A stretch of DNA of 5,096 bases from an uncultured Desulfobulbaceae bacterium (GCA_945787305.1 CALZIH010000228.1:1-5096); one strand, 5' to 3'; counted from the stretch's first letter, positions 1 through 5,096 are shown. Made by a program: numbers and translations. Notes: generated by a model from the letters alone, not told the origin.

Positions 1-72
1 TTTAGCTATGGCGAGGACAGTGGTGGAGTCAAGGCCACCACTGAGCAGGATTACGGCGTTTTTATTGTGCAT
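1..72 (-). CDS. queC: 7-cyano-7-deazaguanine synthase QueC, N-terminal fragment (runs off the left edge)
   Basis: Only the first 24 codons are in the window, read leftwards from an ATG at 72-70. The peptide begins MHNKNAVILLSGGLDSTTVL. The SGGLDST stretch at residues 11-17 is the ATP-pyrophosphatase (PP-loop) motif, and with the following T-x-L it is the usual start of QueC, which converts 7-carboxy-7-deazaguanine to preQ0 with ATP and ammonia in queuosine biosynthesis in the cytosol. The start is supported by GGAGAG four bases upstream, inside the end of sfsA. The gene overlaps the sfsA stop by 11 nt, suggesting co-transcription and translational coupling. Other PP-loop enzymes (ExsB-like, TilS, GuaA, MnmA) share the SGGxDS core, but the position so close to the N-terminus and the STT continuation favour QueC. 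The zinc-binding Cys cluster that would confirm it lies outside the window. Confidence 0.85.
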   Translation of the reverse strand, partial: MHNKNAVILLSGGLDSTTVLAIAK

Positions 73-775
73 CGTGCTCTCCTATGATAACCGGCAGTCC
101 CTTTGTTATTTGAATCTCGTCTGGTTGAACCTTGGCTTGATAGGCGAGGACATTGACTCCTCGTGCATACACTTCATGCAGGGTTTGTGCATATAAAGGG
201 TCAATTATCGCAGCCGGCGCAAAGCTGTCGGTATCTGTTCGTTGCACACAAAAGAGAACAGCGCAATTGAATCCATCCTGTCTTAGCCGGTCAAGTTCGT
301 GTAAGTGTTTAGTACCCCGGGCGGTTACCGCGTCGGGAAACAGAGCAAGGTTGTTTTCAGCAAGAGAGCAATTCTTGACCTCAAGGTAGACCTGGCCCAT
401 TTCCGTTTCAAGCAGGAAATCCAAACGGCTGCCGACAGACACCTTGACTTCCGGCCGGATGGCCTTTATTTTACCAAACTCAGATATTATCCCTCTAGAC
501 AGGGCTTCGTGAACAAGCTTGTTGGTAAGACTGGTGTTGACCCCAATCCATACGGTATCCTTTTTTACCATTTCCAGGGTCCAGGCGTATTTTCTTTTTG
601 GATTGTCTGATTTTGAAATGACTACCCGGCTTCCAGGATCGGAGCAACCACGCATGGAACCGGAGTTGGGACAGTGTACAGTCAAGACTTCGTTATTTTC
701 CAAAGAAATATCGGCTAGGAACCTCTTGTAGCGTTTGATCAGGGTTCCGGATTGTCGAAGAGGAGGAAGTTGCAT
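62..775 (-). CDS. sfsA: SfsA family DNA/RNA-binding protein (sugar fermentation stimulation protein homologue)
   Basis: The 237-residue product matches the length of E. coli SfsA (about 234). Visible family landmarks are PPL at residues 4-6, RYKRFLADI at 15-23, HCPNSGSMRGC at 34-44, SDNPKRKY at 56-63, VNTSLTNKLVHEAL at 79-92, SRLDFLLE at 116-123, YLEVKNCSLAE at 130-140, FPDAVTARGTKHLHEL at 146-161 and FAPAAIIDP at 185-193. The family has an N-terminal OB-like domain and a C-terminal PD-(D/E)xK nuclease-like fold; Asp119 and the E132-x-K134 pair are the expected acidic/lysine residues and both are intact. In E. coli it was found as an overexpressed stimulator of maltose metabolism and binds DNA; its true cellular role is unsettled. 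The start aligns with the E. coli N-terminus (M-x-x-PPL), but I see no convincing Shine-Dalgarno sequence before it: the upstream bases are AAAAACCCC. It is followed by overlapping queC and is divergent from gap. Confidence 0.95.
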   Translation of the reverse strand: MQLPPLRQSGTLIKRYKRFLADISLENNEVLTVHCPNSGSMRGCSDPGSRVVISKSDNPKRKYAWTLEMVKKDTVWIGVNTSLTNKLVHEALSRGIISEFGKIKAIRPEVKVSVGSRLDFLLETEMGQVYLEVKNCSLAENNLALFPDAVTARGTKHLHELDRLRQDGFNCAVLFCVQRTDTDSFAPAAIIDPLYAQTLHEVYARGVNVLAYQAKVQPDEIQITKGLPVIIGEHDAQ

Positions 776-887
776 GGGGTTTTTCGTCTTTTTCCCGGTT
801 TAGTCTTTTCGTTCCGGCTCTTTTGCTTTATGGTAATCGAGCCGTACAGTGTTTCGCAGTTTCTGTCTGAGCTGCATCAGAACATAC

Positions 888-910
888 AAAGTGGTCAGCA
901 CCACATTTTT
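888..910 (+). promoter_or_regulatory. Attenuator-like hairpin with T-run in the gap leader
   Basis: GTGGT (891-895) and ACCAC (900-904) form a 5-bp stem around a CAGC loop. AAA at 888-890 can extend it against TTT at 906-908 if A905 bulges, and a run of five T follows (906-910). The element ends seven bases before the gap ribosome binding site, so in RNA it would sit in the 5' leader. The stem is short for an efficient intrinsic terminator, so it could be a weak attenuator, a leader-stabilising stem or chance. No convincing sigma-70 promoter pair was found in the 158-bp sfsA-gap spacer; the best candidate, TTGCTT (823-828) and TACAGT (845-850) with a 16-bp spacing, is weak. Confidence 0.3.
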
Positions 911-916
911 AACAAT

Positions 917-925
917 AAAGGAGAG
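917..925 (+). promoter_or_regulatory. Ribosome binding site of gap
   Basis: AAAGGAGAG is a near-ideal Shine-Dalgarno sequence; the GGAG core ends ten bases before the ATG at 934. It fixes the gap start, which also places the GxGxxG dinucleotide-binding motif at the very N-terminus as expected for GAPDH. Confidence 0.85.
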
Positions 926-933
926 CAATTACA

Positions 934-2154
934 ATGAAACTTGGACTCAACGGTCTTGGTCGTATTGGTAAACTTTCGTTATGGCATCATGTTTCCCGGC
1001 AGTTTTTTTCGGAAATCGTTGTCAATCTGGGGCGAAATGTCGGTACTGGTTTGGAAGACATTGCTGCCACAATTGAAAAAGATTCGTCCTATGGCAGGCT
1101 CAGTACCTATCTTCATGGTCATAGAGGCGGACGAGTGATTGAAAATCTGAATGAGCAGGCCGGAACCATGACCGTCAACGGTGTACCGGTCACCTTTCTG
1201 CGTGAGGCTCGTAACCCTAAAGACATACAATGGCAGGAAAACGGTGTACGCATTGTTTCCGATACCACAGGTGTATTTAAGGATCCTACGGCAGATGCCG
1301 AAGAGGGGTGGGGTTCGGTCCGTGGCCATCTTCAAGCCGGTGCTGAGAAGGTGTTGGTTTCGGCGCCGTTTAAGATCAAAGCCAAAGGGATTGACATGCC
1401 CGATGATGCCATTACCACGGTAATGGGCATTAATGATGACGACTACAAGCCGGACCAGCATTCCATTATTTCAGCGGCATCGTGCACCACCACCTGCCTA
1501 TCTTATATGATAAAGCCCTTAATGGATCATTTCGGTGCCGATCGGATGCTGTCGGCCTCCATGGTCACTGTTCATGCCGCAACAGGCAGTCAGGAGGTGC
1601 TGGATCGGGTACCGGGTGCCGGTGCGACGGATTTACGTAAAAATCGTTCCATTCTCAATAATATCATCCTGACAACCACCGGAGCAGCCAAAGCGCTCGC
1701 CTTGGTTATTCCGGAAATGAAGTCCATTGGTTTTATTGCGGAGTCCGTACGGGTGCCGACTTCCACCGGGTCCTTGATTGTCCTGGTTCTCAACCTGCAG
1801 GATGATCTTGCCAATCCGGTCAAACGTGATTTGATTAACTCCATTTACAAGGATTATGCCGGTACGACACCATATCTTGAATATTCAGCGGGACAGAATG
1901 TCTCTTCTGATATTATCGGTACTCCGGAAGCGGCGGCTGTCATTGAGTCCACTGAGACGCATACCCGAACCGCCTCTATCAGTGTGAACCTTGAACACAT
2001 CAAGAGCTTTGACTTTAAGCCGGGTCAGGCGCCGCCCGTACTTGAGGTGCCGGTTACCCAGGCTGTAATCTATGGCTGGTATGACAACGAATTGGGTAGT
2101 TATACCAATATGCTGGGAGACTTGACTGTCTCGGTAGCGGAACGTATGGTGTAG
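934..2154 (+). CDS. gap: Glyceraldehyde-3-phosphate dehydrogenase, long divergent type
   Basis: Cytosolic enzyme that oxidises and phosphorylates glyceraldehyde 3-phosphate to 1,3-bisphosphoglycerate with NAD(P)+, reversible in gluconeogenesis. The Rossmann motif NGLGRIG lies at residues 6-12. The active-site segment SAASCTTTC (180-188) carries the catalytic Cys184, TVHAATGSQ (212-220) the catalytic His214, TGAAKA (249-254) and RVPTSTGS (273-280) the phosphate-site region, and GWYDNELG (381-388) the nicotinamide-contacting Asn385. The product is 406 residues against the usual 330-340; extra length is spread over residues about 57-75, 119-130 and 150-175, plus a C-terminal stretch about 311-372. 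The classical cofactor Asp after strand 2 (VND) is replaced by Leu32 (VVNLGRN), and the usual Asn of SCTTNC is Thr187. All catalytic residues are intact, so I expect a working enzyme, though cofactor choice is open. It leads the gap-pgk-tpiA cluster. An Epd-like erythrose-4-phosphate dehydrogenase is less likely given the pgk and tpiA neighbours. Confidence 0.93.
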   Translation: MKLGLNGLGRIGKLSLWHHVSRQFFSEIVVNLGRNVGTGLEDIAATIEKDSSYGRLSTYLHGHRGGRVIENLNEQAGTMTVNGVPVTFLREARNPKDIQWQENGVRIVSDTTGVFKDPTADAEEGWGSVRGHLQAGAEKVLVSAPFKIKAKGIDMPDDAITTVMGINDDDYKPDQHSIISAASCTTTCLSYMIKPLMDHFGADRMLSASMVTVHAATGSQEVLDRVPGAGATDLRKNRSILNNIILTTTGAAKALALVIPEMKSIGFIAESVRVPTSTGSLIVLVLNLQDDLANPVKRDLINSIYKDYAGTTPYLEYSAGQNVSSDIIGTPEAAAVIESTETHTRTASISVNLEHIKSFDFKPGQAPPVLEVPVTQAVIYGWYDNELGSYTNMLGDLTVSVAERMV

Positions 2155-2238
2155 TCGTTGGTCAAGTTGCACCCTATACGGGAGAGTTCTCTTTACCCCC
2201 TGTTTGTCATGCTCTTTCATGATGAAAAACGTGTACAT

Positions 2239-2242
2239 GGAG
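2239..2242 (+). promoter_or_regulatory. Ribosome binding site that decides the pgk start
   Basis: GGAG lies seven bases before the ATG at 2250, a standard spacing. The in-frame GTG at 2244, which would add two residues, is only one base from this GGAG and is therefore unlikely to be used. Confidence 0.75.
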
Positions 2243-2249
2243 TGTGTCG

Positions 2250-3428
2250 ATGAAGACAATTCGTGATCTTGATATTGGTGGGAAGCGGGTGTTGATCCGG
2301 GTGGATTTCAATGTGCCCATGGACGAAGCTGGAAATATCACCGATGATTTGAGAATTCAAACCGTGATGCCGACAATCCGTTATGCGCTTGAGGAAAAGG
2401 CACGCGTTATCCTCTGTTCTCATATGGGACGGCCTGGAGGTAAGCGGGTTGAGCAGTTTTCACTGGCCCCGGTTGCCCGCTATCTGGGTGAATTGCTCGG
2501 ACAGACCGTCCAGCTTGCTCCTGATTGTATCGGTGCGGCAACAGAGTCCGTGGTCGCGGCCATGCGGGATGGCGATGTTGTTTTATTGGAAAATCTTCGT
2601 TACCATGCAGACGAACAGGACAACGCGCCGGAATTTTCCCGGCAACTGGCAAGCCTTGCCGATGTCTATATTAATAACGCCTTTGCCGTTTCCCATAGAG
2701 CGCATGCATCGGTGGTGGGAGTCGCCCGGTATGTTGCCGAGAAAGGGGCCGGTTTCCTCCTCCAGAAAGAGTTGGATTATTTTCACCGTTCCGTAGATAA
2801 TCCTATGCGTCCCTTGGTTGCTATTGTCGGTGGGGCAAAGGTGTCGAGCAAGCTGGGGGCCCTGGTCAACATGTTGGACAAGGTCGACGCTCTGCTCATT
2901 GGTGGAGCCATGGCGAACACTTTTTTGAAGAGCCAAGGCTATAATGTCGGTGCATCGAAGGTTGAGGATGATCTTTTACCGGAGGCGGATAGGTTGCTGA
3001 CCGACGCCCGCGCTAAAGGTGTTAGAGTGTATCTTCCGGTCGATGTCATTGCTGCCAATAACTTTGCCGCCGATGCTGTCACCAAGCAGGTTACGATTCA
3101 GGATATTCCCGACGGCTGGATGGCACTGGATATTGGTCCGGCTTCAGTGATATGTTTTCAGGAGGTGCTGACGGATGCGCGAACCATAATCTGGAACGGT
3201 CCCATGGGAGCTTTTGAAATGGATTCCTTTGCCAGGGGAACCATGGCCTTGGCACACGCCGTCGCGGATTCCCATGCGCTGAGTATCACGGGTGGCGGGG
3301 ATTCAAATGCCGCAGTCAAGAAGTTTGGTGAGGATGAAAATATTTCCTACATGTCTACCGGTGGTGGAGCCTTTCTCATGTTGATGGAGGGAAAGGAGCT
3401 TCCAGGTGTTGTCGCATTAGAAGGATGA
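2250..3428 (+). CDS. pgk: Phosphoglycerate kinase
   Basis: Transfers phosphate from 1,3-bisphosphoglycerate to ADP, giving 3-phosphoglycerate and ATP; the reaction is reversible and cytosolic. From the ATG at 2250 the protein is 392 residues, the normal bacterial length. The N-terminal substrate domain shows RVDFNVP (17-23), SHMGRP (57-62), LENLRY (113-118) and FAVSHRAHAS (145-154), giving the basic-patch residues Arg17, His58, Arg61, Arg117 and Arg150. The C-terminal nucleotide domain shows GGAKVSSKL (194-202) with Lys197 and Lys201, IGGAMANTFL (217-226), WNGPMGAFE (315-323) with Glu323, GGGDSNAA (348-355) and the hinge/helix-capping STGGGA (379-384). One family position is unusual: the common VNDAFG reads INNAFA here (141-146), so Asp becomes Asn143 and Gly becomes Ala146. 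The gene lies 95 bp after gap, and the spacer shows no strong terminator, so co-transcription with gap is likely. Confidence 0.98.
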   Translation: MKTIRDLDIGGKRVLIRVDFNVPMDEAGNITDDLRIQTVMPTIRYALEEKARVILCSHMGRPGGKRVEQFSLAPVARYLGELLGQTVQLAPDCIGAATESVVAAMRDGDVVLLENLRYHADEQDNAPEFSRQLASLADVYINNAFAVSHRAHASVVGVARYVAEKGAGFLLQKELDYFHRSVDNPMRPLVAIVGGAKVSSKLGALVNMLDKVDALLIGGAMANTFLKSQGYNVGASKVEDDLLPEADRLLTDARAKGVRVYLPVDVIAANNFAADAVTKQVTIQDIPDGWMALDIGPASVICFQEVLTDARTIIWNGPMGAFEMDSFARGTMALAHAVADSHALSITGGGDSNAAVKKFGEDENISYMSTGGGAFLMLMEGKELPGVVALEG

Positions 3429-3434
3429 TAACGA

Positions 3435-3464
3435 CCTTGCCTTCCGGCGAGGATCTTTGCCTCG
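3435..3464 (+). promoter_or_regulatory. Two mutually exclusive hairpins just after pgk
   Basis: GGCGAGG (3446-3452) can pair with CCTTGCC upstream (3435-3441, one G-U pair, TTCC loop), or its CGAGG part (3448-3452) can pair with CCTCG downstream (3460-3464, 7-nt loop). No T-run follows, so this is not a standard intrinsic terminator. It may stabilise the pgk mRNA 3' end or mark a processing site. Function is not shown. Confidence 0.3.
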
Positions 3465-3509
3465 ACAACGTGTTTTCATTACAGTCCAGGTAAACGCCGT
3501 CTTGCATTG

Positions 3510-3530
3510 GCAATAAGTTGCTTTTTATTT
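3510..3530 (+). terminator. Weak terminator-like hairpin in the pgk-tpiA spacer
   Basis: GCAA (3510-3513) and TTGC (3518-3521) form a 4-bp stem with a TAAG loop, directly followed by TTTTTATTT. The stem is too short for an efficient terminator; at most it could cause partial polarity in the 148-bp pgk-tpiA spacer. It is equally compatible with chance in an AT-rich spacer. Confidence 0.25.
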
Positions 3531-3576
3531 CATTGTGAGGTTGAAGTTCTATTTCTCGGAATACAATAGGAGCGCC

Positions 3577-4332
3577 ATGAAAAGAAAACCTTTAATTGCC
3601 GGTAATTGGAAAATGCATCTGACCATTGATGAAGCCGTTTCTTTGGCTCAAGAGATTGCAAAAAGCAGTCAAGGCCTGGAAGATAAAGAGGTGATGATTG
3701 CGCCGGCTGCTACTGCACTTGCTGCGGTTGCGGATGCGGTGAAAGGCTCTCCGGTTATTGTTGCCGGCCAGAATGCTTCCTGGGAACAGCAGGGCGCCTA
3801 TACGGGTGAGATTTCACCGCTTATGCTCAAGGATGCTGGCGCGGGCATGGCGATTATCGGTCACTCGGAGCGCAGGCATATTTTCGGCGAGAGCAATGCG
3901 ATGATTAATCAGCGTATTCTAGGGGCTTTGTCCTGCGATGTTATACCTGTTCTCTGTGTTGGTGAAACCCTTGATGAGCGCGAAGAGGGATTGACCATGA
4001 ACGTGCTGGAGCTGCAGGTATGTGAAGGGTTGGAAGGGGTTTCATCCCTACAGATCGAACAGGTGGTTATTGCCTATGAACCTGTATGGGCTATTGGCAC
4101 CGGAAAAACTGCATCAAAGGAGCAGGCGCAGGAGGCCCATCGTTTTATCCGTGGAGTGCTTGGGGATCTCTACGAGAAAAGACTTGCTGAACAGATAAGA
4201 ATACTGTATGGTGGCTCGGTTAAACCGGAGAATGTTGACGACCTCATGGCGATGCCCGATATTGACGGTGCGCTTGTGGGCGGGGCTGCGTTGCAATCCG
4301 ATTCATTTGATAGAATTATACATTTTACATGA
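3577..4332 (+). CDS. tpiA: Triosephosphate isomerase
   Basis: Interconverts dihydroxyacetone phosphate and glyceraldehyde 3-phosphate, feeding GAPDH; cytosolic homodimer in most bacteria. The 251-residue product is the usual length for a single TIM barrel. AGNWKM (8-13) supplies Asn10 and Lys12, GAYTGEISP (73-81) is the loop-3 dimer-interface region, IGHSERR (94-100) holds the catalytic His96, and YEPVWAIGTGK (167-177) holds the catalytic base Glu168 and mobile loop 6. The phosphate-gripping loops are YGGSVKPEN (211-219) and GALVGGAAL (231-239). The start at 3577 is chosen because AGGAG (3568-3572) precedes it by four bases and the sequence opens directly with strand 1. An in-frame GTG at 3535 would add 14 residues unlike the family. 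The stop overlaps the secG start as ATGA, so secG translation is probably coupled to tpiA. Confidence 0.98.
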   Translation: MKRKPLIAGNWKMHLTIDEAVSLAQEIAKSSQGLEDKEVMIAPAATALAAVADAVKGSPVIVAGQNASWEQQGAYTGEISPLMLKDAGAGMAIIGHSERRHIFGESNAMINQRILGALSCDVIPVLCVGETLDEREEGLTMNVLELQVCEGLEGVSSLQIEQVVIAYEPVWAIGTGKTASKEQAQEAHRFIRGVLGDLYEKRLAEQIRILYGGSVKPENVDDLMAMPDIDGALVGGAALQSDSFDRIIHFT

Positions 4333-4715
4333 CAACCCTACTCATTATAATCCACATATTAGTCTGTATTTTTCTGATCGGCATTGTGCTGCTGCAGCAC
4401 GGCAAAGGTGCAGATATAGGCGCTACCTTCGGTGGCTCGAGCCAGTCTCTCTTTGGTTCTGAGGGGCCGGTACCGCTTTTAAATAAGATAACCACCCTTT
4501 CAGCCATAGTTTTTATGGGGACTTCTATTTCTTTGGCCTACCTCTCGGCAAATAAAAGTACCAGTACTGTGATGAGTGATATCGCAGCAGAGCAACCCCC
4601 CATAGAGCAAACCGTTCCTGCAGTCGATACCGAACCGATAACCGTTCCAATACCGGCTGCTGGCAATGGCGATAAACCTGCAGCAATGCCAGTTGAGCAG
4701 GAGAAAGCCGAATAA
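4329..4715 (+). CDS. secG: Preprotein translocase subunit SecG
   Basis: Small inner-membrane subunit of the SecYEG translocon that assists SecA-driven protein export. The 128-residue product has two hydrophobic helices (about residues 3-22 and 54-73) joined by the conserved cytoplasmic loop LLQHGKGADIGATFGGSSQS (21-40), followed by LFGSEG (41-46). This loop is the SecG signature, usually LLQxGKGA...FG...LFG. The C-terminal tail (about 76-128) is rich in Pro, Ala, Thr and Glu, low in complexity and probably disordered; such tails vary in length across proteobacteria. The start overlaps the tpiA stop by four bases and has no obvious Shine-Dalgarno sequence of its own, which favours translational coupling. 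The gene order tpiA-secG-tRNA-Leu supports the call, since secG is followed by tRNA-Leu(GAG) in E. coli too. Confidence 0.97.
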   Translation: MTTLLIIIHILVCIFLIGIVLLQHGKGADIGATFGGSSQSLFGSEGPVPLLNKITTLSAIVFMGTSISLAYLSANKSTSTVMSDIAAEQPPIEQTVPAVDTEPITVPIPAAGNGDKPAAMPVEQEKAE

Positions 4716-4727
4716 ACATAAAAACGT

Positions 4728-4813
4728 GCCGAAGTGGTGGAACTGGTAGACACGCTATCTTGAGGGGGTAGTGGCCCACGGTCGTGCGAGTTCGAATCTC
4801 GCCTTCGGCACCA
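4728..4813 (+). tRNA. leuU: tRNA-Leu (anticodon GAG)
   Basis: A complete 86-nt class II tRNA with encoded CCA. The acceptor arms GCCGAAG (4728-4734) and CTTCGGC (4803-4809) pair fully, followed by A and CCA (4811-4813). The D stem is GTG (4737-4739) with CAC (4751-4753). The anticodon stem CTATC (4755-4759) and GGTAG (4767-4771) contains one T-G pair and encloses TTGAGGG, giving anticodon GAG at 4762-4764, which reads CUC and CUU leucine codons. The long variable arm pairs GGCC (4773-4776) with GGTC (4780-4783), as expected for tRNA-Leu. The T stem GCGAG/CTCGC encloses TTCGAAT. It starts 12 bp after secG with no visible promoter between, so it is probably cut from the tpiA-secG transcript. 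E. coli leuU has the same anticodon and lies beside secG. Confidence 0.98.
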
Positions 4814-4822
4814 GTTATAGAG

Positions 4823-4861
4823 GCCCCGTAGCTTTATGAGCTATGGGGCTTTTTTTATTTT
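4823..4861 (+). terminator. Strong intrinsic terminator after tRNA-Leu
   Basis: GCCCCGTAGCT (4823-4833) pairs with AGCTATGGGGC (4839-4849) over 11 bp with one G-U pair and a 5-nt TTATG loop, followed by seven T and then ATTTT. It starts ten bases after the tRNA CCA end and is oriented for the plus-strand cluster. On the minus strand no T-run follows, so it should not act in both directions. Confidence 0.93.
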
Positions 4862-5000
4862 GGACTTGAAGTCATACTGTTGCTGTAAGTTTATTGCAAA
4901 GCTGCAGTTGATATTTCCTTCCCTGTTTGTCACATATTGGACGAATCTCTTTAGCTTCGTCTGTCCAGAAGTCTTCTTCCGTAAATCTTCTTATCTGTTA

Positions 5001-5096
5001 TCACCGCCTGTTGTAAGTATTTTTAAATATTGTATCGCTATAGTGCAAGACTCTATCTGCAATTGAAATGAACGCCTCTGTTTTTGTTTTTATCCC
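5001..5096 (-). pseudogene. Possible C-terminal end or remnant of a convergent minus-strand gene (unidentified)
   Basis: Reading leftwards from the right edge, one minus-strand frame is open for 31 codons and ends in tandem stops TGA TAA (5003-4998). The peptide, with pieces such as TEAFISIADRVLHYSDTIF, has ordinary protein composition. Beyond the stops the same frame opens again for about 39 codons to a TGA at 4874-4872, with acidic, purine-first codons (for example RRFTEEDFWTDEAKEI). This could mean a gene that ends at 5001, or an older gene with in-frame stops. A second minus-strand frame also has a 30-odd codon open stretch ending at 4991, so the frame choice is not secure. I do not recognise the family. 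Confidence 0.25.

Noticed and set aside
305..610. 101-codon open frame on the plus strand within sfsA
   Set aside because: SfsA motifs on the opposite strand run through the whole stretch; no ribosome binding site or recognisable product supports the plus-strand frame.
752..937. 61-codon plus-strand frame spanning the sfsA-gap spacer
   Set aside because: It overlaps the sfsA start and ends over the gap start; although AGGAGGAAG (760-768) resembles a ribosome binding site, it lies inside the frame rather than before its start and is the reverse of early sfsA codons.
979..1461. 160-codon open frame antisense to gap
   Set aside because: It lies wholly within gap, whose conserved GAPDH motifs explain the sequence, and its translation shows no recognisable domain.
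3541..3567. TTGAAG and TACAAT as a promoter for tpiA
   Set aside because: The spacing is only 15 bp, and the predicted transcript would start after the AGGAG ribosome binding site, so it could not serve tpiA.
4728..4813. tRNA-Leu 3' end as an integration (att) site for a mobile element
   Set aside because: No repeat of the tRNA 3' end and no integrase fragment is visible in the remaining 283 bp; a copy further right cannot be excluded.
4938..4967. Imperfect inverted repeat TGGACGAA...TTCGTCTGTCCA
   Set aside because: It has a large loop and a bulge, no T-run follows it, and it lies in a coding-like stretch of the minus strand, so a structural role is not supported.
5011..5044. TATAGT (5039-5044) as a -10 box for a gene starting near ATG 5068
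   Set aside because: No -35 element lies at an acceptable distance and no ribosome binding site precedes the ATG; the downstream frame is cut off after nine codons.
4836..5066. Open frame of 76 codons on the plus strand after the tRNA
   Set aside because: It begins inside the terminator hairpin, has no ribosome binding site, and its Cys/Phe/Ser-rich translation looks like the antisense of a purine-rich strand.

Overview
This 5.1 kb window is chromosomal housekeeping DNA from a mesophilic-looking, Gram-negative-type bacterium of intermediate GC content. The gene set and order fit an anaerobic deltaproteobacterium (Desulfobacterota, perhaps a Desulfobulbales-like lineage). They are a glycolytic run gap, pgk, tpiA followed by secG and a tRNA-Leu(GAG), next to a divergent sfsA/queC pair. 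The lineage is an inference from gene order and protein style only; no rRNA or other phylogenetic marker is present.

Layout, left to right. On the minus strand lie the first 24 codons of queC (preQ0 synthase, running off the left edge) and a complete sfsA, with an 11-nt overlap. A 158-bp spacer separates sfsA from the divergent plus-strand cluster and contains a small hairpin with a T-run just before the gap ribosome binding site. The plus strand then carries gap (406 codons, a long and divergent GAPDH), pgk (392 codons), tpiA (251 codons), secG (128 codons, sharing ATGA with tpiA) and, 12 bp later, a complete tRNA-Leu(GAG) with encoded CCA. A strong intrinsic terminator follows the tRNA. The last ~235 bp have no secure gene. 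Their minus strand is purine-rich and shows short coding-like stretches interrupted by stops, compatible with the tail or decayed remains of a convergent gene entering from the right edge.

How the genes work together. TpiA, GAPDH and PGK catalyse consecutive steps of lower glycolysis/gluconeogenesis: dihydroxyacetone phosphate to glyceraldehyde 3-phosphate to 1,3-bisphosphoglycerate to 3-phosphoglycerate, with ATP made by PGK. SecG (inner-membrane translocon subunit) and the tRNA appear to ride on the tpiA transcript and share its terminator. QueC (queuosine precursor synthesis) and SfsA (nucleic-acid-binding protein of unsettled role) form a separate leftward unit.

I do not see a novel multi-gene system, mobile element, CRISPR array or defence island. 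The points most worth checking are the GAPDH, which is about 70 residues longer than usual and lacks the classical NAD-selective Asp, and the coding-like debris at the right edge.
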